Counted from the first letter of the stretch, positions 25,660 through 34,979 are shown. The stretch is DNA of 64,000 nucleotides from Cellvibrionaceae bacterium (GCA_021151695.1 JAGKWU010000018.1:1-64000); one strand, 5' to 3'. The notes: generated by a model not told the origin, from the letters alone. Translations and numbers: made by a program.

Positions 25660-26615
25660 CCGACGAAAATCTTACTGCTGATCAAGAGCATCCTGTTGAT
25701 CAAGAGCATTCCACTGATCACGACAATATTGAGCCGACGGCTGTTAATGAGGTGGATGACACTGTTGCGGAAGAGTCTGCAACCGTCACCGTGACCCAGC
25801 AGCCTGTCGACAGCATTATGTTGCGCAAGATTGTCGAGGGCGCCATTCTCGCTGCCGCCCAGCCGTTAACTATCGCGCGTCTGCTGGAGCTGTTCGATGA
25901 AGAGGTTCGCCCCACCAAAGAAGAGGTGTTGGCGGCGCTGCAAGAAATAGAAGCCGCCTGTGCAGATCGCGGTTATCAAGTTAAAGAGGTTGCCTCAGGC
26001 TGGCGCTTCCAGGTGCGTGAAGAAACCGCGCCCTGGGTAAACCGCATGTGGGAAGAGAAACCGCAAAAATATTCGCGCGCACTGCTCGAAACCCTGGCGC
26101 TTATCGCCTATCGCCAGCCAATTACGCGCGGTGATATCGAGGAGATCCGCGGTGTCGCCGTTAGCTCCCATATCATGAAAACCCTGATGGAGCGCGATTG
26201 GGTAAAGGTGGTTGGGCATCGCGATGTTCCCGGCCGCCCGTCACTTTATGCTACTACCCGCCAGTTTTTGGACTACTTTAATTTAAAGAGCTTGGAAGAG
26301 TTGCCTTCACTGAGTGAAATTCGTGACCTGGATGAGCTGAACAACGTTCTCAACCTGGGCGATGAAGAAGGTATTGGTGAAAAGGATGAAGATGCTGTCG
26401 ATGAGGCAGCCAAGGATGTGCTGGTAGCTGATGCTGCCAGCGAAGAGGAACCAGAAGAATTTGTCGATGGCGAAGAGGCGTTCGAGGATCTGGAAGTTTC
26501 TGCTGAAACTGACGCTCACGAGGCTGCTGATGAAAATGTCGCGACCAATGAAGCCACTGCAGATGAACAAGCTGCAGTTGAAAAAGATACTGATGAGGAA
26601 CATAGCAACGTCTAA
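25656..26615 (+). CDS. scpB: Segregation and condensation protein B
   Basis: ScpB is a dimeric winged-helix protein that binds the kleisin ScpA. The first ~50 residues are acidic and variable, then the core: ILAAAQPLTIARLLELF, RALLETLALIAYRQPITRGDIEEIRGV, and the second winged helix with PGRPSLYATTRQFLDYFNL. After residue ~230 comes a long tail rich in Glu, Asp and Ala (to 319), not part of the fold. The start overlaps the scpA stop by 4 nt. Both termini are thus acidic, in contrast to the basic RluB that follows 16 nt on. Confidence 0.94.
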   Translation: MTDENLTADQEHPVDQEHSTDHDNIEPTAVNEVDDTVAEESATVTVTQQPVDSIMLRKIVEGAILAAAQPLTIARLLELFDEEVRPTKEEVLAALQEIEAACADRGYQVKEVASGWRFQVREETAPWVNRMWEEKPQKYSRALLETLALIAYRQPITRGDIEEIRGVAVSSHIMKTLMERDWVKVVGHRDVPGRPSLYATTRQFLDYFNLKSLEELPSLSEIRDLDELNNVLNLGDEEGIGEKDEDAVDEAAKDVLVADAASEEEPEEFVDGEEAFEDLEVSAETDAHEAADENVATNEATADEQAAVEKDTDEEHSNV

Positions 26616-26631
26616 GGCGTTGTAACAATTT

Positions 26632-27807
26632 ATGGTTAAAAAAACTGATCAGGATAATTTTGGCAAAACGCCAAAAGGCGAGGGCAGCAAGCCTGCCGGT
26701 CGCAATCCATCCGCCAAGGCTGTGAAGCCAGCGGTTGCCGAATATTTCTCGGCGGCTTCTGAAAAAGCAGCGCGTGCAAAAGCGCAAAAAGAAATCTCTG
26801 ATAATTTCAAAGCGAAACATTCGTCCAAAAAAGCGCTGCCGCTCAAAGAGCGCGACCCTCGTAGCGAAAAATTTGGCGATAAAAAAGTCGCCAAACAAGG
26901 CTTCGTTGAGTCTTCCGATGCGACGACTGAGGCAACCGGTGATGAGAAGCTGCAAAAAGTGCTCGCTCGCGCCGGTATAGGTTCGCGCCGTGAAATGGAA
27001 CGAGCCATTGAAGCTGGTCAGGTAAAAGTGAATGATCGCATTGCCAAACTGGGCGATCGTGTTACGCCGGATGACAAAATTTTTGTCGATGGCAAGCGCG
27101 TGGCGATTCGCACTGAAGCTACCCGTCGTCGTGTAATTCTGTATAACAAGCCCGAAGGTGAAATCTGCTCTCGCTCAGATCCGGAAGGTCGTCGCACGGT
27201 GTATGACAGTTTGCCGGGTTTAAAAGGTGAGCGCTGGATCTCTATCGGCCGTCTCGACTTCAACACCAGCGGTTTGCTGCTGTTTACCAACGATGGTGAG
27301 CTGGCTAACAAGTTGATGCACCCTTCGTCCGTTATTGACCGCGAATATCTGGTGCGTATCCAGGGCGCTGTTGATGATGAAATGAAGCGTGCGTTGCTCG
27401 AGGGTGTATTACTGGATGATGGCGTTGCGCGTTTTACCGATATAGTGGATGGTGCTGGTGAATCCAGTAATCGCTGGTTTTATTGCGTGGTGATGGAGGG
27501 GCGCAACCGCGAGGTGCGTCGCCTGTGGGAATCCCAAGGTGTGAAAGTGAGTCGTTTGAAGCGCGTGCGCTATGCGAATATTTTTATTCCGTCCCATGTG
27601 CGTGTTGGTCAATGGACCGAGTTGAGCGAGCGCGAAATTGCGGATCTCTGCCTGACCGCCGGCTTCGATAGCAATGCACACACTCGTATCATGGCGCCCA
27701 CGCGCGATGAAAAAAGCCAACGTATGCGCCACGAGAATAAATTGCGCTCATCAACGGCGGGGCCGCGTCGCACCAAGCCGGCGCCGCGCAAGCCAAAACC
27801 CGAATAA
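26632..27807 (+). CDS. rluB: 23S rRNA pseudouridine 2605 synthase
   Basis: RluB converts U2605 of 23S rRNA to pseudouridine. The 391-residue protein has a basic, low-complexity N-terminus of ~100 residues, then an S4 RNA-binding domain (EKLQKVLARAGIGSRREMERA) and the pseudouridine synthase core with the catalytic Asp in SIGRLDFNTSGLLLFTNDG and the motif REYLVRI. The C-terminal 40 residues are Arg/Lys/Pro-rich, as in other RluB proteins. The basic N-terminal extension is longer than in E. coli RluB. It closes the rnm-yciO...rluB neighbourhood. Confidence 0.93.
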   Translation: MVKKTDQDNFGKTPKGEGSKPAGRNPSAKAVKPAVAEYFSAASEKAARAKAQKEISDNFKAKHSSKKALPLKERDPRSEKFGDKKVAKQGFVESSDATTEATGDEKLQKVLARAGIGSRREMERAIEAGQVKVNDRIAKLGDRVTPDDKIFVDGKRVAIRTEATRRRVILYNKPEGEICSRSDPEGRRTVYDSLPGLKGERWISIGRLDFNTSGLLLFTNDGELANKLMHPSSVIDREYLVRIQGAVDDEMKRALLEGVLLDDGVARFTDIVDGAGESSNRWFYCVVMEGRNREVRRLWESQGVKVSRLKRVRYANIFIPSHVRVGQWTELSEREIADLCLTAGFDSNAHTRIMAPTRDEKSQRMRHENKLRSSTAGPRRTKPAPRKPKPE

Positions 27808-27834
27808 TCTTCGTAATTCGCGTTAAAACAAAAA

Positions 27835-27866
27835 GGCCGCAGGGGGAAACCTCTGCGGCCTTTTTT
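27835..27866. terminator. Terminator between rluB and the diguanylate cyclase gene
   Basis: GGCCGCAG (27835-27842) pairs with CTGCGGCC (27853-27860), loop 10 nt, then TTTTTT. A-rich sequence before the stem lets it serve both convergent genes. Confidence 0.9.
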
Positions 27867-27886
27867 AATATCACCGGCTGAATGTT

Positions 27887-28807
27887 CTAGCGCGTCTCCG
27901 CTTCTGCCAGATCGCGAACGCAATTCCGGCCCGCTTCTTTGGCTCTGTACAGAGCCTGGTCGGCGCGCTCAAACAAATCGTTAATATGTTCTTTCTGCTC
28001 GCTGGTGCGGGTGCTGATGCCTATGCTGACGGTTGGTCTTACGCTGTTGCCATTGTGACCAATCACCAGTTTGCTAATCGTACGCCGCAGGCGTTCGGCG
28101 ATAGTGCGAGCACCTGTTTCGCCGGTTTTGCGTAGCAATACGACAAACTCCTCACCACCATAGCGAAAGCTGATATCGGTCTCGCGGCATACGCTTTCAA
28201 TGGTGCGGGCAATTTCACGCAACACATCATCGCCCTGGCTGTGGCCGTGACGATCATTGATCGCTTTGAAGTGGTCCACGTCGATCATCAGCAGTGAAAG
28301 CTCGTAATGATGGCGCTCTGCCAATTGCAGTTCGCGGCGCAGGGCGTTATCCAGCGCAGCGCGATTACCCAGGTGTGTCAGCGGGTCTAGTAGGGCGAGC
28401 TGCATGGCGGCTTGGTAGCGCAGCGCATTGCGTAATGGGTAAACCAGTGCTCCCAGCATGATTTCGAGGGCGGCCAGTTCTGTCTCAATAAAACGCTTGC
28501 TGCGGCTGAAGATAATCTCGCCCAGGTAGCCTTCATCGGTAGTCAGCCGATAGTCGCAGTGGTGCAGGGCATCGCGACCCAGTTTGGTGATATCGCGATT
28601 GTTGGCAAAGCGAAACTGGATGCCGCCCACGGTCACCAGTGATTGCAGGTGGCGAAAGAAAATGGTCAGGATTTCGTTGGGTTCCAGCGACATTTGCAGT
28701 GCCTGGATAAGCTTGGCCCTGGCTTCTGTTTCCTGCTCGGGGGTCAGCGGTGCCGCTTGGCCAATAACCAGGCCTTGGGTGCCTGTGAGCATTGTCATGT
28801 CGCGCAT
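27887..28807 (-). CDS. Soluble diguanylate cyclase
   Basis: The C-terminal GGDEF domain makes cyclic di-GMP from GTP. The 306-residue protein has no membrane span. Residues ~20-135 form an N-terminal sensory region with no family I can name (DITKLGRDALHHC, IFSRSKRFIETELAALEIML), possibly GAF-like. The GGDEF domain starts DPLTHLGNRAALDNALRREL and has the active-site motif RYGGEEF (GGEEF is competent) and a later SIGIST. I see no RxxD inhibitory site directly before the motif. The ATG at 28807 has AGGT at a good distance; an ATG 3 codons in is the alternative. Confidence 0.9.
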   Translation of the reverse strand: MRDMTMLTGTQGLVIGQAAPLTPEQETEARAKLIQALQMSLEPNEILTIFFRHLQSLVTVGGIQFRFANNRDITKLGRDALHHCDYRLTTDEGYLGEIIFSRSKRFIETELAALEIMLGALVYPLRNALRYQAAMQLALLDPLTHLGNRAALDNALRRELQLAERHHYELSLLMIDVDHFKAINDRHGHSQGDDVLREIARTIESVCRETDISFRYGGEEFVVLLRKTGETGARTIAERLRRTISKLVIGHNGNSVRPTVSIGISTRTSEQKEHINDLFERADQALYRAKEAGRNCVRDLAEAETR

Positions 28808-29343
28808 AGTGGTGTACCTGTTTGTAGATTTTTTTCAGTGGTGACATGCTCGCCCGGATTGAACGAAAATTGTCCTCTGCAGGATATTTAGCGAAATTTG
28901 TGCCATAGCTCACATAAAGTTATAAATTCTATAAAAATCAATGTCTTGTGGTTACGGCTTGGTGTTTGGTTGCCGTTTGGCTGGGTTTTCACGGCAATTC
29001 TCCAGCGTCCATTGCGGCGACAGCTTGCCGCTTGTCAAAAGTTTGGCGACTGGTTTTTGATCAGTCAGTGCCGCTACCGGAGTTTAATTTGCGGGCTTGT
29101 TGGTAAAGCTCTGCGGAAGAGGACAAAAGGTGGCTGTCGGAAAGGCGCTAAAAAGTGCTTATCTTCTTGATATTGTGATAGTATTGCCGCCTTTATTTTG
29201 GGTCCAAAAGGTGTGCGTCAAAGTGCCTTTTACCCTTCAAATTATCAGCAGTTACCAAACCACAGACATATAACAAAGCCTTAATCGCTGCGAAGAGTGG
29301 CGAGTTATTAACGCTTTAAGTCCAAAAGGAAAGCTGTATTCCC
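28808..29343. other. Long intergenic region upstream of gyrA
   Basis: This 536-nt gap lies between divergent genes, so it must hold promoters for both the cyclase and gyrA, but none is convincing by eye. A 90-codon frame at 28898-29170 has no ribosome site and unusual composition, and is rejected. The motif CAAAAGG occurs three times on + (near 29123, 29204 and 29323), twice as GTCCAAAAGG; the last copy acts as the gyrA ribosome-binding region. The role of the others is unknown. Confidence 0.5.
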
Positions 29344-32004
29344 ATGGTTGAATTCGCTAAAGAAATTTCACCTGTAAGTATCGAAGACGAAATGAAGCAG
29401 TCCTACCTCGACTACGCCATGAGCGTAATCGTAGGTCGCGCACTGCCCGATGTGCGCGATGGCTTGAAGCCCGTACATCGCCGCGTTCTGTTTGCCATGA
29501 GCGAACTGAGCAACGACTGGAATAAGCCCTACAAAAAATCCGCCCGTGTGGTGGGTGACGTAATCGGTAAATATCACCCGCACGGTGATACCGCTGTGTA
29601 CGACACCATAGTGCGTATGGCCCAGCCTTTCTCCCTGCGTTACATGCTGGTGGATGGCCAGGGTAACTTCGGTTCGGTGGACGGTGACCGCGCAGCGGCC
29701 ATGCGTTATACCGAAATCCGTATGGCCAGGATCGCCCACGACCTGATGGCCGATCTGGACAAAGAAACCGTGGATTTCGTGCCCAACTACGATGGCACCG
29801 AGCAGATCCCTGATGTATTCCCCACGCGTATTCCCAACCTGCTGGTTAACGGCTCCTCCGGCATCGCCGTGGGTATGGCCACCAATATTCCGCCCCACAA
29901 CCTGGGCGAAGTGGTACGCGGCTGCCTGGCGTTGATCGACAATGCCGATATCACCATCGATGAACTGATGGAATATATTCCCGGCCCGGATTTCCCCACT
30001 GGTGCCATTATTAATGGTCGCGCCGGTATAGTTCAGGCGTACCGCACAGGTCGCGGCAGCATTATCGTTCGCGCCAAAACCGATATTGAACGCGACGAAA
30101 AAACCGGCCGTGAGACGATTATCGTCAACGAAATTCCCTATCAGTTGAACAAGGCGCGTCTGATTGAGCGTATTGCCGAGCTGGTAAAAGAAAAGAAAAT
30201 CGAAGGCATCAGCGAGCTGCGCGACGAATCCGACAAAGACGGTATGCGCATCGTTATTGAAGTTAAGCGCAACGAATCTGCCGAAGTACTGCTCAACAAC
30301 CTTTTCTCTCAAACCCAGCTACAAACCAGCTTTGGTGTGAACGTTGTTGCCTTGGATGAAGGCCAGCCCAAGATCCTTAACCTGAAGCAACTGCTGGAAG
30401 CTTTCGTCAAACACCGCCGTGAAGTGGTGACTCGCCGCACCGTATATCTGCTGCGCAAAGCGCGTGAGCGTGGTCATATCCTTGAAGGTTTGGCTGTTTC
30501 TATCTCCAATATCGACGAAGTTATCACCCTGATTAAAAACTCAGCCACGCCGGCTGATGCGAAAGATGGCCTGATGACCCGCGGTTGGGATGCTGCCGAA
30601 ATGGCGCCATTCCTTGAGCGTGCGGGTGAAGATGCCTGCCGCCCGGAAGATTTGGGCCCTGAATTTGGCCTGCGCGATGGCCGCTACTACTTATCTGCCG
30701 CCCAGGCGCAAGCGATTCTGGAATTGCGTCTGCACCGCTTGACCGGTATGGAGCATGACAAGCTGTTGGCTGAATACGAGGAAAAACTGGTTCAAATCGC
30801 CGAGTTCCTCGAAATCCTGGGCAATGCTGTACGCCTGATGGAAGTTATCCGCGAAGAGCTGGAGCAGGTGATTGCCGACTACGGTGATAAGCGTCGCACT
30901 GAAATCGTTGCTTCAACGCTCGACCTGACTACCGAAGACCTGATCAACGTTGAAGATCGCGTGGTGACCATTTCCCATGGCGGCTACGCGAAGAGCCAGC
31001 CGCTGGATGATTACCAGGCCCAGCGTCGCGGCGGTATGGGCAAATCTGCCACCGCTGTTAAAGATGAAGACTATGTACAGCATCTGCTGGTGGCCAGCAC
31101 CCACGATACTATTTTGCTGTTCACCAACGCCGGTAAGGTTTACTGGTTGAAGGTGTATATGATTCCTGTGGCGGGCCGTCAGTCCCGTGGTCGTCCAGTG
31201 GTGAATTTGCTGCCGCTGGAAGAAGGGGAGCAAATTACCTCGATCCTGCCAGTTAAGTCTTATGACGAAGACAAATTTATTTTCATGGCAACTGCCAACG
31301 GCACCGTGAAGAAAACCGCCTTGACCCAATTCGCTCGTCAGCGCAGCGTAGGCTTGCGTGCGATTGAGCTGGATGAAGGTGACACCTTGGTTGGCACTGC
31401 TATTACCAATGGTTCCTGTGACGTGATCCTGTTTGCCAGCTCGGGTAAAGCTGCGCGTTTCCGCGAGTCACAAGTGCGCGCCATGGGCCGTACCTCTCGC
31501 GGTGTGCGCGGTATTCGTCTGGTTGAGGGCCAGCGCGTCGTCGGCATGGTTATTCCGATGGAAAATGGCCAGGTGCTGACCGTGAGCGAAAACGGCTACG
31601 GCAAACGTACCGAAGTAAATGAATTCCCAGCCAAAGGCCGTGGCTCGCAGGGCGTAATCGGTATGCAAACGACCGAACGTAATGGCGAGCTGGTAGGTGC
31701 GGTGCAGGTGTTTGATGGCGAGGAAATCATGCTGATTTCTGACCAGGGCACCATGGTTCGCACCCGCGTAGATGAAGTCTCTGTGCTGAGCCGTAACACC
31801 CAGGGCGTACGCTTGATCAAGTTGAAAGAAGGCGAACGTATGCAAGGCCTTGAGCGTATAGAAGAGAGCGCTGACGAAAGTGCCAAGCGCGAATTAGCTC
31901 GTGCGGAAGCGCCCGAAGGTGAAGAGGCAGAAGCAATTGATGACAGTGCTGCAGATGATGTAGTTGATAATGCTGCCGACGCAGATGACGCAAACGACGA
32001 GTAA
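29344..32004 (+). CDS. gyrA: DNA gyrase subunit A
   Basis: GyrA cuts and rejoins DNA in the A2B2 gyrase that introduces negative supercoils. The 886-residue protein has the winged helix and tower with the active Tyr122 in AAMRYTE, and the quinolone region HPHGDTAVYD with Thr83 and Asp87. Thr83 is wild type in pseudomonads, where E. coli has Ser83. The GyrA box in the C-terminal beta-pinwheel reads QRRGGMG, with Met in place of the usual Lys or Arg. The tail after ~residue 850 is Ala/Asp/Glu-rich. AAAGGAAAG is upstream of the ATG. The pheA start follows 4 nt after the stop. Confidence 0.98.
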   Translation: MVEFAKEISPVSIEDEMKQSYLDYAMSVIVGRALPDVRDGLKPVHRRVLFAMSELSNDWNKPYKKSARVVGDVIGKYHPHGDTAVYDTIVRMAQPFSLRYMLVDGQGNFGSVDGDRAAAMRYTEIRMARIAHDLMADLDKETVDFVPNYDGTEQIPDVFPTRIPNLLVNGSSGIAVGMATNIPPHNLGEVVRGCLALIDNADITIDELMEYIPGPDFPTGAIINGRAGIVQAYRTGRGSIIVRAKTDIERDEKTGRETIIVNEIPYQLNKARLIERIAELVKEKKIEGISELRDESDKDGMRIVIEVKRNESAEVLLNNLFSQTQLQTSFGVNVVALDEGQPKILNLKQLLEAFVKHRREVVTRRTVYLLRKARERGHILEGLAVSISNIDEVITLIKNSATPADAKDGLMTRGWDAAEMAPFLERAGEDACRPEDLGPEFGLRDGRYYLSAAQAQAILELRLHRLTGMEHDKLLAEYEEKLVQIAEFLEILGNAVRLMEVIREELEQVIADYGDKRRTEIVASTLDLTTEDLINVEDRVVTISHGGYAKSQPLDDYQAQRRGGMGKSATAVKDEDYVQHLLVASTHDTILLFTNAGKVYWLKVYMIPVAGRQSRGRPVVNLLPLEEGEQITSILPVKSYDEDKFIFMATANGTVKKTALTQFARQRSVGLRAIELDEGDTLVGTAITNGSCDVILFASSGKAARFRESQVRAMGRTSRGVRGIRLVEGQRVVGMVIPMENGQVLTVSENGYGKRTEVNEFPAKGRGSQGVIGMQTTERNGELVGAVQVFDGEEIMLISDQGTMVRTRVDEVSVLSRNTQGVRLIKLKEGERMQGLERIEESADESAKRELARAEAPEGEEAEAIDDSAADDVVDNAADADDANDE

Positions 32005-32008
32005 GCAG

Positions 32009-33109
32009 ATGTCCACTGAAGCCGAAAAACTATTAGCCCTGCGCAATAAAATTGATTCAATCGACGCAGATATTGGCCGTCTGATTTCTGCGCGCGCCGA
32101 GTGCGCGCAAGAAGTTGCTGAAGTTAAAAAAGCCAGCCTGCCTGATGATGCGCAGATTCTGTTTTATCGCCCCGAGCGTGAAGCCCAGGTGCTGCGTAAG
32201 GCGATGGAGCAGAACAAAGGCCCGCTCAGCAATGAAGAGATGGCGCGCCTGTTTCGCGAGATAATGTCAGCCTGCCTTGCGCTGGAAAACCCGGTAAAAG
32301 TAGCGTTTTTAGGTCCTGAAGGGACTTTTACTCAGCAAGCAGCACTCAAGCATTTTGGTCACTCAGCTGTAGTGATGCCGTTCTCTGCAATCGACGAAGT
32401 TTTTCGCGAAGTAGAGGCGGGTGCCGTCAATTACGGTGTGGTACCTGTAGAGAACTCTACTGAAGGTGTGGTTAATCACACGCTCGATAACTTCATGGGG
32501 TCCAACCTGAAAATTTGTGGTGAAGTTGAGCTGCGCATTCATCACAACTTGCTGGTTTCTGATGTCACTAGCACCAACAGTATCAGCCGTATTTATTCTC
32601 ATTCCCAGTCGCTGGCCCAATGCCGTAAATGGCTTGATGCTCATTACCCCAAAGCCGAACGCGTGGCGGTTAGCAGCAATGCCGAAGCTGCCAAGCGTTT
32701 GAAAGGTGAGTGGAATGCTGCCGCTATTGCCGGCAGCATGGCGGCCGAGCTTTATGGTCTGAAAATGCTGGCCGAAAAAATTGAAGACCAGCCAGACAAT
32801 TCCACGCGCTTCCTGATCATAGGTACACAAGAGGTGCCAGCCAGCGGCGTGGATAAAACATCCATAGTGGTCGCCATGCGCAATGAACCGGGCGCGCTGC
32901 ATAACCTGCTGGAGCCTTTCCATCGCCACAGTATCGACCTGACGCGAGTTGAAACCCGCCCGTCGCGTACCGGTGTTTGGAATTATGTGTTCTTTATCGA
33001 TTTTGCCGGCCATGCCAATGATCCACTGATCAGTGAAGTGCTGGCCGAAGTAGCCACTCGCTGTGCAGATCTGAAACTGCTCGGTTCCTACCCAAAAGCT
33101 GTGCTCTGA
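32009..33109 (+). CDS. pheA: Bifunctional chorismate mutase / prephenate dehydratase
   Basis: PheA converts chorismate to prephenate and then to phenylpyruvate. About 366 residues: an N-terminal chorismate mutase helix bundle (residues ~5-90, starting LLALRNKIDSIDADIG), the dehydratase domain (from VAFLGPEGTFTQQAAL, with ENSTEGVVNHTLDNF) and a C-terminal ACT domain (GALHNLLEPFHRHSIDLTRV, ETRPSRTGVWNYVF) for Phe feedback. ATG 32009 has GAGTAAG upstream; in-frame starts inside gyrA are unlikely. The stop overlaps tyrA by one base. serC and hisC, which usually flank pheA in Pseudomonas, are missing here. Confidence 0.96.
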   Translation: MSTEAEKLLALRNKIDSIDADIGRLISARAECAQEVAEVKKASLPDDAQILFYRPEREAQVLRKAMEQNKGPLSNEEMARLFREIMSACLALENPVKVAFLGPEGTFTQQAALKHFGHSAVVMPFSAIDEVFREVEAGAVNYGVVPVENSTEGVVNHTLDNFMGSNLKICGEVELRIHHNLLVSDVTSTNSISRIYSHSQSLAQCRKWLDAHYPKAERVAVSSNAEAAKRLKGEWNAAAIAGSMAAELYGLKMLAEKIEDQPDNSTRFLIIGTQEVPASGVDKTSIVVAMRNEPGALHNLLEPFHRHSIDLTRVETRPSRTGVWNYVFFIDFAGHANDPLISEVLAEVATRCADLKLLGSYPKAVL

Positions 33110-34029
33110 TGTCGACATCTTCTTCTGCAACAGTGATCAACAAATTGGTGGTCATAGGCATAGGCCTGATTGGCGGCAGCCTGGCTACCGGCCTGAGCGC
33201 GCGCGGCGCTTGCCGTGAGGTAATTGGCATTGCCCGTCGTGAAAACACCTGCGAAGAAGCGGTAAAATTAGGTGTGGTGAATCGCGCATATACCTCATTG
33301 ACTGACATCGCCCATGAGTTGGGGGCAGGGGATGTAATTTTCATTTCCGTCCCTACTTTATCCGTGAAAGCGATTTTGGAAGAGATTAAATCCTGTATTT
33401 CACCCGGTGTGACTATTACCGACGGTGCCAGCGTAAAAGGCAATGTGCAGGTGGCGGCGGAACAGGTTTTTGGTAGGGTGCCGCCGCAACTGGTGTTGGG
33501 TCACCCCATCGCCGGTTCGGAAAAAAGCGGCGTTACCGCGGCCAATCCCAATTTGTACGAAAACCATCGCTGCATTCTGACTCCATTGCCGGATACGGCC
33601 CCAGATCATCTGACCCTGGTAACGCGTATGTGGCAAGCGGTCGGCGCAGAAGTGCTCACCATGTCAGTGGAAGAGCACGATGAGGTGCTGGGCGCTACCA
33701 GTCATTTACCCCATGTGATTGCCTATTCGCTGGTTGATACCCTTGCACACGACATAGATAACCCCAATATCTTCCGTTATGCCGCTGGTGGCTTTCGTGA
33801 CTTTACCCGTATCGCCTCCAGCGACCCGATTATGTGGCACGACATAATGCGCGCCAATAAATCTGGCGTGCTTCATGCGCTCGATCTGTTTATCGCCAAC
33901 CTCACGAGCTTGCGCTCCAGTATTGAAAACGAGGATTCCGAGCACATGTTGGAAGTCTTCAAGCGCGCAAAGCTGGTGCGCGACGAATTTACCGCAAATT
34001 TCGCCAAGCGAAATGCGGATAAGAAGTAG
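33109..34029 (+). CDS. tyrA: Prephenate dehydrogenase
   Basis: TyrA oxidises prephenate (or arogenate) on the way to tyrosine. The 306-residue protein starts with the NAD-binding Rossmann motif VIGIGLIGGSLATGL (residues ~12-26), and has GHPIAGSEKSGV and the C-terminal helical domain with SHLPHVIAYSLVD. The ATG overlaps the pheA stop (TGATG), so translation is probably coupled. In many pseudomonads tyrA is fused to aroA; here it is a separate gene and no aroA follows. NAD or NADP use and prephenate or arogenate preference cannot be read safely from sequence. Confidence 0.94.
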   Translation: MSTSSSATVINKLVVIGIGLIGGSLATGLSARGACREVIGIARRENTCEEAVKLGVVNRAYTSLTDIAHELGAGDVIFISVPTLSVKAILEEIKSCISPGVTITDGASVKGNVQVAAEQVFGRVPPQLVLGHPIAGSEKSGVTAANPNLYENHRCILTPLPDTAPDHLTLVTRMWQAVGAEVLTMSVEEHDEVLGATSHLPHVIAYSLVDTLAHDIDNPNIFRYAAGGFRDFTRIASSDPIMWHDIMRANKSGVLHALDLFIANLTSLRSSIENEDSEHMLEVFKRAKLVRDEFTANFAKRNADKK

Positions 34030-34070
34030 TAAAGAATTCATTTATGTTTTTTTATCATTGGTAATGCGGA

Positions 34071-34979
34071 ATGTCCGACTACAAACTCACCCATTTAAAA
34101 CAGCTCGAAGCCGAAAGTATTCACATCATCCGTGAAGTAGCCGCCGAGTTTGATAATCCTGTGATGCTTTACTCTGTGGGTAAAGACTCGGCAGTGATGA
34201 TGCATCTCACCATGAAGGCCTTCTATCCCGGCAAGCCTCCGTTCCCGCTGTTGCATGTTGATACCACCTGGAAATTCCGCGAGATGATCGAGTTTCGCGA
34301 TCAGCGCGTTGCTGATTTGGGTTGGGATTTGATTGTGCACATCAATCAGGAAGGCGTGGACATGGGTATTAGCCCCTTCGTACACGGCAGTGCCAAACAC
34401 ACCGATATCATGAAAACCCAGGCGTTGAAGCAAGCACTCAACAAATACGGTTTTGATGCAGCTTTTGGTGGCGCGCGTCGCGACGAAGAAAAATCCCGCG
34501 CAAAAGAGCGCGTTTATTCCTTCCGCGATAAAAACCATCGTTGGGATCCCAAAAACCAACGCCCCGAGTTGTGGAATATCTACAACGGCCGTGTAGATAA
34601 AGGTGAAAGTATTCGTGTGTTCCCATTGTCTAACTGGACTGAGCTGGATATCTGGCAATACATCCACTTGGAAAATATACCCATCGTTCCCTTGTACTTT
34701 GCGGCCAAGCGCCCTGTAGTTGAGCGCGATGGTACTTTGATCATGGTTGACGATGATCGTATGCCCATTGGCCCGGATGACAAAGTCGAAGAAAAAATGG
34801 TGCGCTTCCGCACTCTCGGCTGCTACCCGTTAACCGGTGCAGTGGAATCCGAAGCGAAAACATTGCCAGAAATTATTCAGGAAATGCTGTTAACCACGAC
34901 CTCTGAGCGCCAGGGTCGTGTGATCGACCACGACAGTTCCGGGTCGATGGAGAAGAAAAAGCAAGAGGGTTATTTCTAA
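34071..34979 (+). CDS. cysD: Sulfate adenylyltransferase subunit 2
   Basis: CysD is the catalytic subunit of ATP sulfurylase: it makes APS from ATP and sulfate, driven by GTP hydrolysis by CysN. The 302-residue protein has the PP-loop-type motif MLYSVGKDSAVMMHL near residues 31-45, HVDTTWKF, FGGARRDEEKSRAKER and the C-terminal SSGSMEKKKQEGYF. It overlaps cysN by one base (TAATG). No cysteine-regulon promoter can be called by eye in the 41-nt gap after tyrA. Confidence 0.97.
   Translation: MSDYKLTHLKQLEAESIHIIREVAAEFDNPVMLYSVGKDSAVMMHLTMKAFYPGKPPFPLLHVDTTWKFREMIEFRDQRVADLGWDLIVHINQEGVDMGISPFVHGSAKHTDIMKTQALKQALNKYGFDAAFGGARRDEEKSRAKERVYSFRDKNHRWDPKNQRPELWNIYNGRVDKGESIRVFPLSNWTELDIWQYIHLENIPIVPLYFAAKRPVVERDGTLIMVDDDRMPIGPDDKVEEKMVRFRTLGCYPLTGAVESEAKTLPEIIQEMLLTTTSERQGRVIDHDSSGSMEKKKQEGYF

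Noticed and set aside
28898..29170. A 90-codon frame in the gyrA upstream gap
   Set aside because: It has no ribosome binding site, its residue makeup is rich in Cys, Trp and Arg with no pattern, and it matches no family I know.
29368..30312. Long minus-strand frame (314 codons) opposite gyrA
   Set aside because: It lies wholly within a certain gene on the other strand and has no family features; it is a codon-bias shadow.
31964..32008. A 15-codon upstream extension of pheA inside gyrA
   Set aside because: ATG 32009 has a proper ribosome site and gives the normal chorismate mutase N-terminus.
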